NCBI GenBank assembly: GCA_018340375.1
Contig: JAFFJZ010000007.1
Span: 4,898,001-4,962,000 of the forward strand
Direction of reading: 5' to 3'
Length of the DNA: 64,000 nucleotides
DNA from: Gonatopus flavifemur
Taxonomy: Eukaryota > Arthropoda > Insecta > Hymenoptera > Dryinidae
Shown here: piece by piece, positions 1 through 11,468 of the stretch
Position numbering within the stretch: the stretch's first letter is position 1
Layout of the letters: the number at the start of each line of letters is the position of its first letter
Program-made: the position numbers and the translations under genes
Notes under the pieces: model-generated
What the model saw: the letters and a program-made list of their open reading frames with translations, nothing else
Told to the model about the DNA's origin: nothing
Databases searched by the model: none

Positions 1-1710
1 GTATCAGTTCATTGGATGGATTGGTTGTTGATATGTATAACCTAAGAGTTCGATTTGCAGCTGTGAGCCACCGAGCATGAGACAGCGGCCCAGGATCTGA
101 AACAGCCAAATCTGCAGGACAGTATCCTGATTTGACAGCTGAAACGATATTCAACAGATACTTCTGATCCTTGCTAAGTTGTTTGAGAATTTCCTCATCA
201 AGAGATGGGATGTCACAATCAATGCGATCGAACTCAACGACAGGTAAACTTTCGCAACCCACAAGACATTCACCAATTGGACCAGAAAACGATTTTGGAC
301 CCGTAGTTTGGCCATCTAAATGCTCAAATAAATGTCTTAATGGAAGCTCATTAAAATGTAACAAGCGAATGATCCATTGGGGTGGTCTTCTGAGAATCAT
401 TTCTATATTGTGAATTACACTATTCTTCCATCCAGTATTAGTTGCTGTTCCATCGCAACCAATTACATCTAAGTCCTCGAGAGAAATGTTACATTCATTT
501 AGATGTGACATAATGCTATCAGTAATATTTCTTCCGGAGCCTGACATTGGAGACACATGACTGATGTAATTAGACCCTGGCTCTTGAATCAATGGAATGT
601 GTTCCTCTTTTACCAGCCTGCGAAAGTTCTTGGCATGCATTGTTTCAACAACCAGAGTATCATCTTTCTTGCCATCAAAGTATAACCCTTGAACGATAAT
701 ATCAATACTATTCTGTAAGTTGGATCTTACACGTGTCTTTTCTCTCCTCAATTTATTCTTGTCAATAACGAGTGATTCGCTAGATTCATTTATAATCCCT
801 AATCCTTAAGAACATTCGAGGCGATTGCTACTGTTGCCCTGTCAGAAATTCCGTACCTATCGCTCACTAACGCAGTCGATTTGAGTGGAATCCTCATCTG
901 TGCGCTTGTTGATGGCTTATATTTTTTTGCAGGGACAAAAGTTTCATCTCCATGATTCTCTTCAGATTCAGGCTCTTGGTGTTCGACTTTTGCTGAAGTC
1001 GGTTTAAGAGAACTATCGTGCAAGTCCATTTCATCTGAGTTCATGACATGAAATTGGCACGAAGATTCTGACCTTTTTCTATCGAAGTGAGTGAGTTCTC
1101 GCTCTTGCCTAAGAAGTCTTTTGGTAAGTCTCGTAGATTCTGTTCTGTCAACTTTTCCTATTTTTCCAAATCTCCCATTCCTTTGTCCGTACATGAATCG
1201 AATTTCAAGAAATGGAATTTCCTTTGATTTCTCACAATCACAATTGATGGAAATTGGACATGTTCAACTTTGAATGCTTTTTTTACAGATGCAGTTCCGA
1301 GTCATTGGACATTTACAGTGTGCTACATCGAAAAGTTGTACAGCTTCCTTCTTGACCTTCCCCAGCTTAACTTTATAACTTCCTTTTTCTTTGTCCCTGG
1401 TGTAAGATTTCCGTATTCTGTAATATGAATCGTGGTATGATTTTATCATTTGTATGATTGTTGTTTCTGTAACTGTAGGGACAGTTACTAAATCGTACTG
1501 AGCCATAATTTTTCGTGCAACTGCTCCAGCTACAGTGGAAAAACTAACTGTTTCGTAATTGACTTCTGAAGCCAGCTTGAATCGTTCTTCAAAACAACAT
1601 CTCAAAACTTCCTCGTACGTAGAAAGTTGGGAAGTTGGTAGGTCCTTTGGATTCCCGAAAATTGGACAAGAAAATACTTTCCGACCCATGTGTTTCTCCG
1701 GCGCTTCCAT
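1..1710 (-). pseudogene. Uncharacterised transposon-like insect protein, one stop and one frameshift, cut by the window edge
   Basis: This is one long minus-strand reading frame of about 570 codons that leaves the window at base 1. From the ATG at 1710 it runs through a cysteine-rich patch (CKCP, CICK, CDCE). It meets a single in-frame TGA at 1264-1266 and continues in the same frame to a TAG at 799-801. Inserting one base near 802 opens the next frame, which has no stop from there to base 1. That part contains IGCDGT...NTG, NELPLRHLFEHLDG, GPKSFSGPIG, LSKDQKYLL and HARWLTAANR. I remember this block from unannotated multi-copy proteins of aphids, hydra and wasps. The D in the CDGT motif resembles an RNase-H-fold transposase site, but I cannot name the superfamily (Sola-like is only a guess). 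No terminal repeat is visible. It is either a young pseudogene or an intact gene with two sequence errors. Confidence 0.6.
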
Positions 1711-2122
1711 CTTTCAATGATGGGAAAGCCTTGGAACTACGAAATGTACCCAATATAATCAGATGGAATGAAGGCCTACTACGCTCTGAATACCGTGAAT
1801 ATCAGTGAGAAAATAACAAAATTGTTGAGTTAGTGATTTCTGGATCTCTACGAAAGAAAATCAGCAACCGCCAGTATGACCGCTTGCTAAAACAAATGAA
1901 GTACTTGCTGGAAAAAATGCAACGCCTCTGCTGTGCTCGTATATTTCTGTGCTGTTCGCGTCACGTGAGTGAGGTAAGCAGTCGATCCGAATATCTGAGC
2001 AGTACACTTCTGATCAGCGTGTCCACAACGAATACGAGAACTTACGCATACGGTGCACACGCAAAACTTCTATATTGCGTATATGTATTTATGTATGTAT
2101 ATTATATGTATATATATATATA
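1711..2122. other. Spacer without recognisable gene
   Basis: I see no coding region or repeat that I recognise. The stretch ends in an alternating TA run (about 2101-2122) into which the mariner is inserted. Confidence 0.5.
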
Positions 2123-3416
2123 CGAGGGTGGATTGATAAGTTTCCGGCCTGACCAAGGAAAACAACGTTTTTAAGAATTTTTTTTTTTTTATTTCCCAAC
2201 ATAATCTCCTCCAAGGCTGATACATTTCTCATAGCGGTGTTCTAGTCTAGTAATGCCATCTCTATAGACTGATTCGTCAAGCTCCTCAAAATACCCATTT
2301 ACAGCTTCGATTACTTCTTCATTGTCCGCAAATCTCTTACCGCCAAGCCATTTTTTGAGGTTAGGAAACAGATAATAGTCACTCGGGGCCAGGTCTGGAG
2401 AGTAGGGAGGGTGCGGCATTAATTCAAACTTCAGATCGTTGATTTTAGCCATCGCAACGATTGACGTGTGCGCTGGTGCGTTATCGTGATGGAACAAGAT
2501 TTTTTTCTTCGCCAGATGAGGTCGTTTAATTTTCACTTCGTGGCTCAAACGTTGCAATAAGTCTGCGTAGTATTGACCAGTGATAGTTTTACCCTTTTCA
2601 AGGTAATCAATGTATATAATACCTCTTGCACCCCAAAAAACAGTAGCCACAACCTTGTTCGCCGAAAAAATCGTTTTTGCCTTCTTTGGAGTTGGTTCCC
2701 CTGGTCCAATCCACTGTTCAGACTGTTCTTTGGTTTCAGGAGTGTAGTGGTGGACCCAAGTTTCGTCAACGGTTACGAATCGACGCAAAAATTCGCTTGG
2801 ATTACGCTTATACAACGCCAAATTGGCGGTAGAAATGTTCTTTCGAATCAATTTTTGGTCGACTGTTAGCAAACGCGGCACCCATCTTGCACAGAGCTTT
2901 TCCATATACAAATGTTGGTGCAAAATATTTTGTACACGTCCATATGACATCTTACAGGTCTCAGCTATCTCACGAACTTTTAATCTGCGATCTTTCAGCA
3001 CTATTTGATGGATTTTTTCGATCATATCTGGAGTTGTGACCTCAATGGGGCGTCCTGAGCGAGGCTCATCAGAGGTGCTCACACGACCCTTTTTAAACTC
3101 GGAAACTCACTGCTTAACGGTTGAATATGATGGGGAGGATGTCCCCAGTGTTGAGTCCATCTCTTCTTTAATTTCCTCCGGCGTTAACCCCTCCAAATAA
3201 AAGTATTTGATGACAGCACGATTTTCCAGCTTTTCCATTTTTACGAAAAACACAGAGGCGTCTTGGTCAGCGTGCTCTCAAAACTAAACTAACATGGCGA
3301 TCGGACTGAAACTATAGCTACAAGCTATCTAAGGATGGTACTATAGAACGCCACCTCAAGGTAGGCCTAGTGACGCCATCTCTTGGTCAGGCCGGAAACT
3401 TATCAATCCACCCTCG
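2123..3416 (-). mobile_element. Mariner element, irritans type, copy A
   Basis: This is a complete 1294-bp mariner. Perfect 35-bp terminal inverted repeats begin CGAGGGTGGATTGATAAG, and TA target duplications lie at 2121-2122 and 3417-3418. The single transposase gene reads on the minus strand and fills most of the element. A second copy at 38508-39797 has the same ends and nearly the same sequence, so both are recent members of one family. Confidence 0.95.
2189..3238 (-). pseudogene. Mariner transposase, copy A, one nonsense codon
   Basis: This encodes a cut-and-paste DD34D transposase acting on the element's own inverted repeats. The ATG is at 3238-3236 ([13 protein letters not shown]), giving about 349 residues, which is normal for the irritans/Himar group. 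The N-terminal helix-turn-helix region is followed by a catalytic domain with VTVDETWVHHY, LFHHDNAPAH and YSPDLAPSDYYLFP, so all three catalytic aspartates are present. The only visible lesion is a TGA at 3107-3109, where copy B has TGG (Trp in VKQWVSEF). It leaves a downstream open segment from 3082. Copy B is intact at this point but broken elsewhere. Confidence 0.92.
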
Positions 3417-3418
3417 TA

Positions 3419-4535
3419 TTTATTTATTTATTTATACATTAATCCAACACTATGACCTATGTTTGTATGCTTGAAAATGATTTTCTGACACTGAATAATG
3501 AAATATAAACTTTTCCGAGAAAATATATTGCATTCGCCAAAAATTGTAAAAACTGAAAAACTTCAAGCTCGATGCGCGAGGGTCAAATGTTGACCGATTT
3601 GAATGATCTTATTTTCATTCGATTTGTGTTCCTCCAGACTGTCTTTTCCATACTATCACGTTCCGGATTTCAAAAATTTTGGTTTTCCGGCCCACCCTAA
3701 TGTATATTGTCAAAGTAACAGTAATTCTTTGAACAAACTGTCATTACATTGGAAAATATCAGATAAGTTAAGTGTGCTGGCAGTTAGGAAAGTTGAGTGA
3801 ATTTGGTGAAATGTATTTAGAAATGACAATTCCGTGTTCCAATGATCGTTATAGTATCTTGTGAATACCATAGACTCTTTCTGAGTTATTGCGTTATCGT
3901 TATCAATTTATGGATAAGTACAAATAAGGGTTTGAGATACTAACTTGGAGGCATAAAATCCAGCGGAAGAAGGTTGGTCATTTGCAAAATATTCTGATTC
4001 GGAGATTGGTGAATTTTGATGCGAGAAAAAAAGTTACAAAGTTTCAGAAAGTTATAAAATTGTACTTTTTGCAGAATTTTAAATTCTTCGGTGTCTATAT
4101 AGATTATTCAAGCTTTGAATTTGTGGATTAATTCATCTCATCCGCAATGTAAGTATAATAACAGGCAAATGTAAAGTGTCATTGATTTAATTATGTACTC
4201 ATAACCTGAAATATGCTGACAATCTATTTTCTTCAATATATGTTATCAGTCTTCCAAGAAGATATCTCCCAAACACTGCTGAGAGATATCTTCGAGGTAT
4301 CTTGCATAGTCGTCTTGGAGATGTTTTGAATCAAGAGATCTTCTAGGAATCTTCCACAAGATGTCTTCCCGTCACTTTTGAAAGGTATCCCCAAGAACTC
4401 TTGAAGACTGTTCTTGAAGATCTCTGAACTGAGTATTCTTTTAGATATCTACAAGAATTGCGAGCTGTGTGGGTGATATCTGGATAGTATTATTCTTCTG
4501 AGATCTAAACAAAAAATACTCTTGAACAGTCCGTG
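3419..4535. other. AT-rich spacer with a TCTTCAAGA-type degenerate repeat
   Basis: No gene is supported. The stretch from about 4240 to 4480 is built of short, imperfect inversions of the words AGATATCTTC and TCTTGAAGA, and ends near a GTGTGGGTGATATCTGG. Similar wording recurs at 46520-46745 and at the right edge of the window, which suggests a dispersed non-coding repeat family. Confidence 0.4.
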
Positions 4536-4537
4536 TA

Positions 4538-5465
4538 CGAGGTGTGTTAAAAAAATAACGAGAATTTTCGTTTTATGAAAAAAATATTTATTGATTCATC
4601 AATATCTATTTTGTCCCCTTCAAAATGATCCCTCTTGGATATAACACACTTGTGCACACGCTTTTTCCAATCCTCGGAACACTTTTAAAACTCGATCTTT
4701 GTAATAGCCTTTAGCTCTTTCAGCGATTCGCTTTTAATGTCATCTATGCTTGTAAAACGACGGCCTTTTATTGTTCTCTTCATTTTTGGAAATAGGAAAA
4801 AGTCACATGGAGCCATATCTGGTGAATATGGAGGCTGAGGCATCATTACAGTTTGGTTTTTGGCCAAAAATCCACGAACAAGCAATGAAGTGTGAGCAGG
4901 TGCATTATCGTGGTGCAAAAGCCATGAATTGTTTTGCCACAAATCCGGGCGTTTTTTTCGGATTGCTTTTCGACTGATATGCCAACATCATCAGCGACTT
5001 CTCTGCTTGTGATTCGGCGATCGGTCATAACCATTCCTTTCACTTTTTTCACGTTTTCATCGGTTGTTGATGTGCTTGGGCGTCCGGGTCGTTCGTCATC
5101 TTCAACGTTTTCGCGGCCATCTTGGAAACGCTTATACCACTCGTAAACCCTTGCTTTACTCATAGCAGACTCACCATATGCCTTTGTTAACATTTCACAA
5201 ACTTCACTACACTTTATTTCATTTTTTACGCAAAATTGAATACAAATTCTTTGATCCATTTCTTTCACAAACGAAAATCGCCGAGCTCGAAGAACACGTC
5301 ATAACGTTAGCGGCTGCCACTTAAGAAGTAAGCAATGAATATTGCTGAAAATTTTATCGTACTTCAGGGGCATGTGTACCAACATAATAAAGAAAAATTT
5401 TATACAGGCGGACTCTCCAAACCCGCGAAATTAAAAAATTCACGTTACTTTTTGAACACACCTCG
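4538..5465 (-). mobile_element. Internally deleted mariner of a second family
   Basis: The ends are inverted repeats of about 22 bp (CGAGGTGTGTT-AAAA--TAACG, with a few mismatches), flanked by TA at 4536-4537 and 5466-5467. At 928 bp it is about 360 bp shorter than a usual mariner. The loss falls inside the transposase, so this is a non-autonomous derivative. Confidence 0.9.
4600..5259 (-). pseudogene. Mariner transposase with central deletion
   Basis: The N-terminal half begins MDQRICIQF and keeps the helix-turn-helix region (YEWYKRFQDGRENVEDDERP). Near 4970 the frame jumps straight from ...DDVGIS to a segment that normally lies about 120 residues further on. The catalytic domain resumes as WLLHHDNAPAH and YSPDMAPCDFFLFP. 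The first catalytic aspartate block is therefore missing, while the second and third remain. A TAA at about 4685 cuts off the last ~30 residues (KCSEDWKKRVHKC), which can still be read downstream in frame. This copy is dead, but its ends could be moved by a related active transposase. It belongs to the common insect mariner group with HHDNAPAHTS and GRPSTSTTDEN, not to the family of the 2.1-kb copy. Confidence 0.88.
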
Positions 5466-5589
5466 TACCATAGATCTGTGAGAGTTCTATCACCACTATC
5501 AATTTGCATCACAGTTTACAAAGTGGATTCAATTGATGATGAATCCCTAGATTCTTCGAGGAGACCCATGTGCCAATTGCCGGAGTTGA

Positions 5590-6380
5590 CAAATCGCCCA
5601 GTACTGGAAAGGTTGTATTTGCCAGACTTCGGCAAAAACAACTGTTCCTGTTCAGCCCCATTACTGTTTTTCAACTGGCTGTACATGTTTGACGGAGTTG
5701 AGACGGTATTGGTTCGCGTGGACAGACAGTGTTGGGCCAGTAATGAATCAATACTGGCCGGAAAATACACGGATCGTAGTGTAACGGAGCCGCGCCAGTA
5801 CTGTGCCAGAGTTGGGATGATCATTCAATATATCCAATCGACAATGAAGGGCCAGGATCGGTAGGGCAATGGCTAACTACAAAATCGGTAGTCGAACTAC
5901 GTTGAAATTATGTCCATGGAAATCCGGCTGTCATGGTAAACCGAAGTGGCGCCAGTGCTGCCCCAGAGTTGGGATGACTATTTCATGGATTTGATAGCCG
6001 ACTATATGCCAGTATCAATATGGCACTGGCTGACTACGAAATCGATGTTATATTGTCGTTAAAATCGTAGCGATGGGGATCAGGCTATTAGGGTGAGCCG
6101 AAACTCCACCAGTACTGGGCCAAAGTTGGGATAACCATTCAATATATTCAATAGGCGATCGAGTGCCAGGATCGGTAGGGCAATGGCTAACTCCAAAATC
6201 GGTAGTCGAACTACGTTAAAATTATGTCCATGGAAATCCAGCTGTCATGGTGAACCAAAGTGGCGCCAGTACTGAGCCAGAGTTAGGATAACCATTTCAT
6301 ATATTTGATAGCCGACCATATGCCAGTATTGGTGTGGCACTGATTGGCTACGAAATTTGTAATCAACTGGATCAGTATAG
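5590..6380. repeat. Array of ~157-bp tandem units, copy 1
   Basis: A lead-in (GGTTGTATTTGCCAGACTTCGG) is followed by about four imperfect units. Each begins near GCGCCAGTACTG, at about 5793, 5949, 6108 and 6266. Each unit carries CCAGAGTTGGGAT, ATTCAATAT and a CCAGTA...TGGC half-palindrome. The same lead-in and units recur at 10850-11455. I see no protein-coding signal. This is probably the body of a non-autonomous element whose ends I could not fix. Confidence 0.7.
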
Positions 6381-6707
6381 CCACTTCTTCACCCACCTAA
6401 TATGGTAAATGAATCAGGTCATTTTTGCTACCTAATGGCGCAGCTTCGGTGAATCACCAGATGCATGTTCATTCGGGGATTTCTTTTGACGAAAGTTGAT
6501 AACCGATTCCAAAGCCAATCAGTCCCCCATTAGTTCAGGCGCATTGTTTTCGACCTAACATATCGTACTCCCTCCAACTCTGGCTCTGTTCTGGCGTAGC
6601 TTTGGCTCACTGCAACACCCAATCTCCGCTATTCCAATATTCTGCCAATAATATTATTATAATGAACAGAGTTCACGCGAGTCATGTAAACCAATGTCTG
6701 GTCGTTT
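6381..6707. other. Spacer, no recognisable feature
   Basis: No open frame, inverted repeat or tandem structure stands out before the hAT target duplication at 6708. Confidence 0.4.
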
Positions 6708-7323
6708 GTATATATTAGGGATGCACCGGATATCCGGCCCTGATCCGGTATCCGGCCTCATTATCCGATCCGGCCGGATCGCCTGATCGGACACATATCC
6801 GGCCGGATACTGAATAAAATTCATATTATCCCAAAGGATGAATCTCTTGTTCAACATTATTGAAATATTGTTCAAATGATATTCAGTGGAACGTTTCAGT
6901 TTTCCCCAATTGAAGAAATCTGTTGAATCTTGCCATATCTGATTGAATATTGTACAGGGAGTAGAAAAGTCAGTGTCCGTTCCAACGGGCAGATTTTTGG
7001 AATTTTGTTGTAGTCCGCAGTATTGTAACCCCTCTGATGCATGATAAAAGAACATCAGAACTCGTTATCCACTCAATCGATGAGAGCAATATTTCAAAAT
7101 TTGTGAAATAATGACAGAATATCAAAAATCTACCGTTGGAACCAACACGCACTTTCTTCACTCACTGTACAATGATCTGGTTATAGCCGATTTGAAAAGT
7201 TTCAATGAGATTTGGTGAGATTTAGTGCACGGAGAAAATATAATAGCGATTACTTCTTTGGGCACGAACGGCCTGTATTGGAAAAAATTATGAGTCCGCC
7301 CTTGTTTTGGATGCTACGCACGC

Positions 7324-7618
7324 AGAGAAAAATTCTCGCTGAAAAAGCGATTCCGAAAATTCTGCTTTGCTGAATTAGCAAAACGGTTGCTGTTACAGCA
7401 AAAATGTTGCTATTTTAGCAAGATATTCGCTAATTCAGTAGAATTTCCTAGCCGTCTGTATATCTACGATTCCGGATTGCTGAATGGCGAGCGCTTGTTA
7501 AAAGAGCAAGATATTCGCTGTGATAGCAAATTTTTTGCTGTAACAGCAACCGTTTTGCTAATTCAGCAAAGCGAATTTTCCAAGTTTGTTGTTTCAGCAC
7601 CTTTTTTTCTCTGAGTGC
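7324..7618. repeat. Palindromic MITE with CAGAGAAAAA ends
   Basis: The ends read CGCACGCAGAGAAAAATTC and the inverse of CGCACTCAGAGAAAAAAAG. The interior is an imperfect inverted repeat rich in GCTGA, TTAGC and AACAGC words. No coding capacity. The target duplication is not clear. Confidence 0.75.
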
Positions 7619-8073
7619 GGTATGCGTCAATAATATATCCATTATGTTTGAGCGAAATGGTTTCTCATAATGCATCCATGATGTCATAAATGTAACACCG
7701 TCATTGGCTCTTGTTTCAAATGCCACATCGCGCATCGATATTTCATCAATGATTGAGGAACATAATGCTCACATAGATTGTCCTCAATAACGGTGTTTGA
7801 TACAGAAACACCTCGTTACCATCATGCCAACATTTTTTTTTCTTTGCCATGGGTCCAATATGGTACCATTATGAGCATATTTTTCTTATCTGGGAATATA
7901 GTATACTGAAGCAATACATTTGATTAATGTGAATACAGTGATCAATGGTGTGGGACTTTTTTTTCATGACTTGAGTCATTCAAGTCGAATCATTAATGGC
8001 TAATGTTACGGGCTATTTCAGAAGAAAATTTGTTGAATCTTGTTGAATCTTATCGATCGATATCAGGTCGATG

Positions 8074-8223
8074 GTAGGGGGTGAATTCGCCAAACGAAAT
8101 TTTCGCCAAATAGACATAATTTGACAATCGCTAGTAATTTCTAGTGATTACTGAAAAGTGACTATCGATTGTCAAATCATGTCTATTCGGCGAAATGTTC
8201 ATTCGGCAAATTCAGCCCCTACC
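8074..8223. repeat. 150-bp palindromic insertion flanked by a 10-bp repeat
   Basis: The arms run from GTAGGGGGTGAATTCGCC to its inverse GGCAAATTCAGCCCCTAC, with AATTTGACAATCG mirrored inside. CAGGTCGATG is repeated on both sides (8064-8073 and 8224-8233), longer than the usual 8-bp hAT duplication. Non-coding. Confidence 0.7.
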
Positions 8224-8507
8224 CAGGTCGATGTTATATCGTTATACGATGTAACATCGATGTTCATCGATTTCATAGTTATCGATGTTTAGTGAACACT
8301 AGGTTACGGCAGAGAGAATGTAAATATTCGCAAAACCGTATCTATGATGATTCAACCTCTGCGCCCTCTAGTGGTGGACTATGAAATTTTTTGAATCAAA
8401 TGAATATATTATTTCAATAGAGCAAGATCAACATTTTAATTTACTTCAATAATGCTTTGTTTAACGGGAACAACAATCCTTCAACTGAAATAAATCTTTG
8501 ATATATA

Positions 8508-8649
8508 CCCTGCTTAAAGTGTCATATAGGATCGTATAGAATATCATAGATTATGATTCAAAAACATGATAAGATTCACAGTTTCTATCATGTTTTCGAA
8601 TCATAATCTATAATACTCTATACGATTCTATATGACACTCTAAGCAGGG
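8508..8649. repeat. 142-bp Tc1/mariner-type MITE
   Basis: This is a nearly perfect hairpin. CCCTGCTTAAAGTGTCATAT is mirrored at the right end, with TA at 8506-8507 and 8650-8651. The size and the TA duplication fit a mariner-mobilised miniature element. Confidence 0.85.
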
Positions 8650-8931
8650 TAATAAATCTGGGATGAAAATGGTTTTTCACAAAAGTGCCTAAGGTACACG
8701 TACACGTGCGATTCTTCGGAAATCAGCTCCAAACTCTTGCGATTCGTAAAGTATATTACTGCAGAAGGTAGCTCTTCAGAGGTACCATTTGGCCCCTTCT
8801 TTTTTCGCTGAATACAATCCGGCAGGGCATCGATCGCCCGACTGCTCATTTGTCCGAATATTCATCTACCGGAAAAATTCAAGTTTGATGTACATTTTCA
8901 GTGGGACAATTATCTCCCCTCTCCCTTTGTT

Positions 8932-9515
8932 CAGGGCATAATATGAGGGTCAGTTCTTACCAAAGAGTTAGTTCTAAAAGGAAACGATCAGTTCTGAAAC
9001 GTACAAACGATTAGTTCTTAAAAAATTACCCAATTTTCAGTTAAATGTTTTCCTTTTTATTTTTATTTCTTCAAATCGAGTATCCAATACTGCCCTGTTA
9101 CAAAATAAGCCTTTCACCTCATATCGAGGGATATCATTGATTCAGTAGTGATATTCATTTAAAAAAAATGGATCTTGATGCCAAAAATAAAATCAACGAA
9201 GCATCAAATAATTCAAGAAATACTTTTCACACAAATTTCTCACTTCATATTGGAAGGGTTTCCTCTCGGAATAGAAAGACTATTTATTTTTTCTCAGCTG
9301 ATGTTCTCACAGCATAGTTTATAAAAAAGGAATTTTGATCGAATAAAATGTAATGAGGTAGATATATCATTTATTGAATGCATAAATAGATATTAAGTTT
9401 ATAAATTATCATATACCGTTTTATTAATTCACAAAGACGACACAGTACCTTTTTTTTTAGAAATTGAGTGTCCACCGTTTCGGTTAGTTCTTAAATTTCC
9501 TTACATTATGCCCTG
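8932..9515. repeat. 584-bp non-autonomous hAT element
   Basis: The ends CAGGGCATAAT and ATTATGCCCTG are flanked by an identical 8-bp duplication CCTTTGTT (8924-8931 and 9516-9523). Subterminal copies of TTAGTTCTTA occur on both sides. Non-coding. It is nested inside the larger hAT-ended element. Confidence 0.9.
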
Positions 9516-10324
9516 CCTTTGTTTAACTTGAGAATTGGAAAGAGATGTTTAATAGAATTTGGGCAAATGGAGTTTGAGCAAATGAATGTTCGGGTCAATG
9601 CACAGCAGTCGAGGATTTGATGCTTTACTCGTGATAAAAAATTCCGGGGGTTCGAGATGATATAGTCTTTCATAGTATTCCCTAGATACAACACGAGGTC
9701 CAACCAGGTTCTTCAATAATACATTGTATTCATTATGAGCTCTTTTACAATTCTTGTGCTGTCTGGGTCTACAATAAAGAAACTAGGACAGCAGCGTTAG
9801 GATTACTATAAATTAACTGTCACGTATGAATTCGTTAGGAATGATTGGAAAGAATGAAAGAACTAAACGAGTTGTGATCCATAACTATACGAGTTATATC
9901 CAATCCTCTATTATGAATAAGGACTGATTGATAAGAATTATGACTTGTTCTGAGTATAGGAAATTAGTATTTTCAGAGAAACGAGATTGTTGATATAAAT
10001 TCCAAATTTTCTCCAATTTTTCTTAATCAATACGAAAAAATGTTCAATATCCGGCCACCGGATATTTGGCCAGATCATCTGGCAATTGCGATCCGGCTGG
10101 ATCATCCGGTATCCGGCAACGATCGTGAGGCCGGATATCCGGTATCCGGCAAAAACCTGATCTGGTGCATCCCTAGTATATATGTATATATTCTAAGTCC
10201 CAGCAATCTCCATGCACGCTCGTTAGACGTATTCAAATTTTCTCGTACATTTATCAGACACACAGAGGTTTGGGTGTTCTTAGAGTGTAGTTCTACGTAA
10301 AATCGTCGATTTGAATCCCCAAAT

Positions 10325-10412
10325 ATGTCTTACAATAGAGTGAAAGAATATCGTGAACTCCAAAAAGTTTCAGTCGATGATACATATTCTGACAATCAAG
10401 AAAGTAACCAAG
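10325..10412 (+). CDS. Candidate first coding exon of unknown gene
   Basis: The ATG at 10325 opens 29 codons (MSYNRVKEYRELQKVSVDD, then an acidic YSDNQESNQ). The exon ends at AAG/GTTAGT, a strong 5' splice site, at 10412/10413. The frame, the acidic tail and the splice site resemble the short first exons of insect transposases such as the piggyBac at 42.2 kb. I find no downstream exon, so the gene is either unresolved or truncated. The host or element of origin is unknown. Confidence 0.4.
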
Positions 10413-10849
10413 GTTAGTATATGATATAATCAGCATTTACGGTATTCTCACACCATTCGAACTACTTACAACCCTAACAGATCCCCAATAGTTTTCTGCT
10501 CGAAATTTTCAATAAGGACGCAAAAAGTACAGGAGTTTTCAAGGAGCTCATAATGAATGCAATATATTTATGAAGAACTCTTTTGGAATTCTCGTGCTCT
10601 TTGGGAAACTATTTTGAAAAGGAATGATTGTCAGTGAGTGTTTTCAACCAGTAATTCACTATTGAACCGATACCGATATCGATTGTACTCAAATAGCACA
10701 AGCAGTTTTCAAACATTCCAAGCTTGTGCAAGCTTGTTTCAAGCAATCTGAACATGTGATCACGCATAGAATGTGCAAATAATCCACACGGTGAACAATG
10801 TTGCAAAATCACTCCCGATTATGTCAATTCATTATGACAAACGGCGTGG
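10413..10849. other. Spacer after the candidate exon
   Basis: Intron-like AT-rich sequence. It contains AGAACTCTTTTGGAATTCTC, part of the dispersed GAATTCTTGAAGAACTC repeat wording also seen at 9735-9765 and at the right edge of the window. No further exon is visible. Confidence 0.35.
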
Positions 10850-11455
10850 TACTGGCGAGGTTGTATTCGCCAAAGTTCGGCAAAAATAACTGTGCCTGTT
10901 CAGGATCATTACCGTTTTCCAACTGTCGCCGAACATTCGCAAAATTTCAGACGGTATTGACTCGCGTGGACAGACGATATAGGGTCAGTATCGAATGAAT
11001 ACTGTCTGGACAATACCCAGGATTTCGAGAAACGGTACCGCGCCAGTATTCAGCCAGAGTCGGTATTATCATTCCATATGTACAACAGACGGCAATATGC
11101 CAGTAATGATATGACTCTGGCTGACTACGAAATCGATGGTCGATTGATGTTGCGATTATGATTTTGGCAACTCGGCTGTTGTGGTCAGCCGGAGTCGCGC
11201 CAGTATTGAGCCAGAGTTGGTATTATGATTCAATATGTTCGATAGACGACATGGTACCAGTATTGGTGGGACTCTGGTTGACTACGGAATCGGTAGTCGA
11301 TTGACATTAAAATCACGATCTTGGCAACTTGATTTTTGTAGTGAGCCGGAGTCGCGCCAGTATCAAGACAGAGTTGGTATGATCATTCAATACGTTCGAT
11401 AGAGAACAATGAACCAGTATTGGTAGAATCATGTTTCACTACGAAGTCTATGGTA
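10850..11455. repeat. Array of ~157-bp tandem units, copy 2
   Basis: It has the same lead-in as at 5.6 kb (GGTTGTATTCGCCAAAGTTCGG). Three units start near CGCGCCAGTATT at about 11038, 11194 and 11352. The arrangement is in the same orientation as copy 1. Non-coding. Confidence 0.7.
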
Positions 11456-11468
11456 AATTGCGTGACTT

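Larger units (their letters stand above)
6716..10175. mobile_element. Long hAT-ended element without transposase
   Basis: The ends are TAGGGATGCACCGGATATCC and its inverse, with GGCCGGAT-rich subterminal motifs on both sides (6730-6810 and 10040-10165). An identical 8-bp target duplication GTATATAT sits at 6708-6715 and 10176-10183, the hallmark of hAT insertion. At 3460 bp it is long enough for an autonomous hAT, but I find no BED finger, catalytic block or hAT C-terminal dimerisation domain. About 1.2 kb of the length is four later palindromic insertions, listed separately. The remaining interior is AT-rich and non-coding as far as I can see. Confidence 0.85.
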
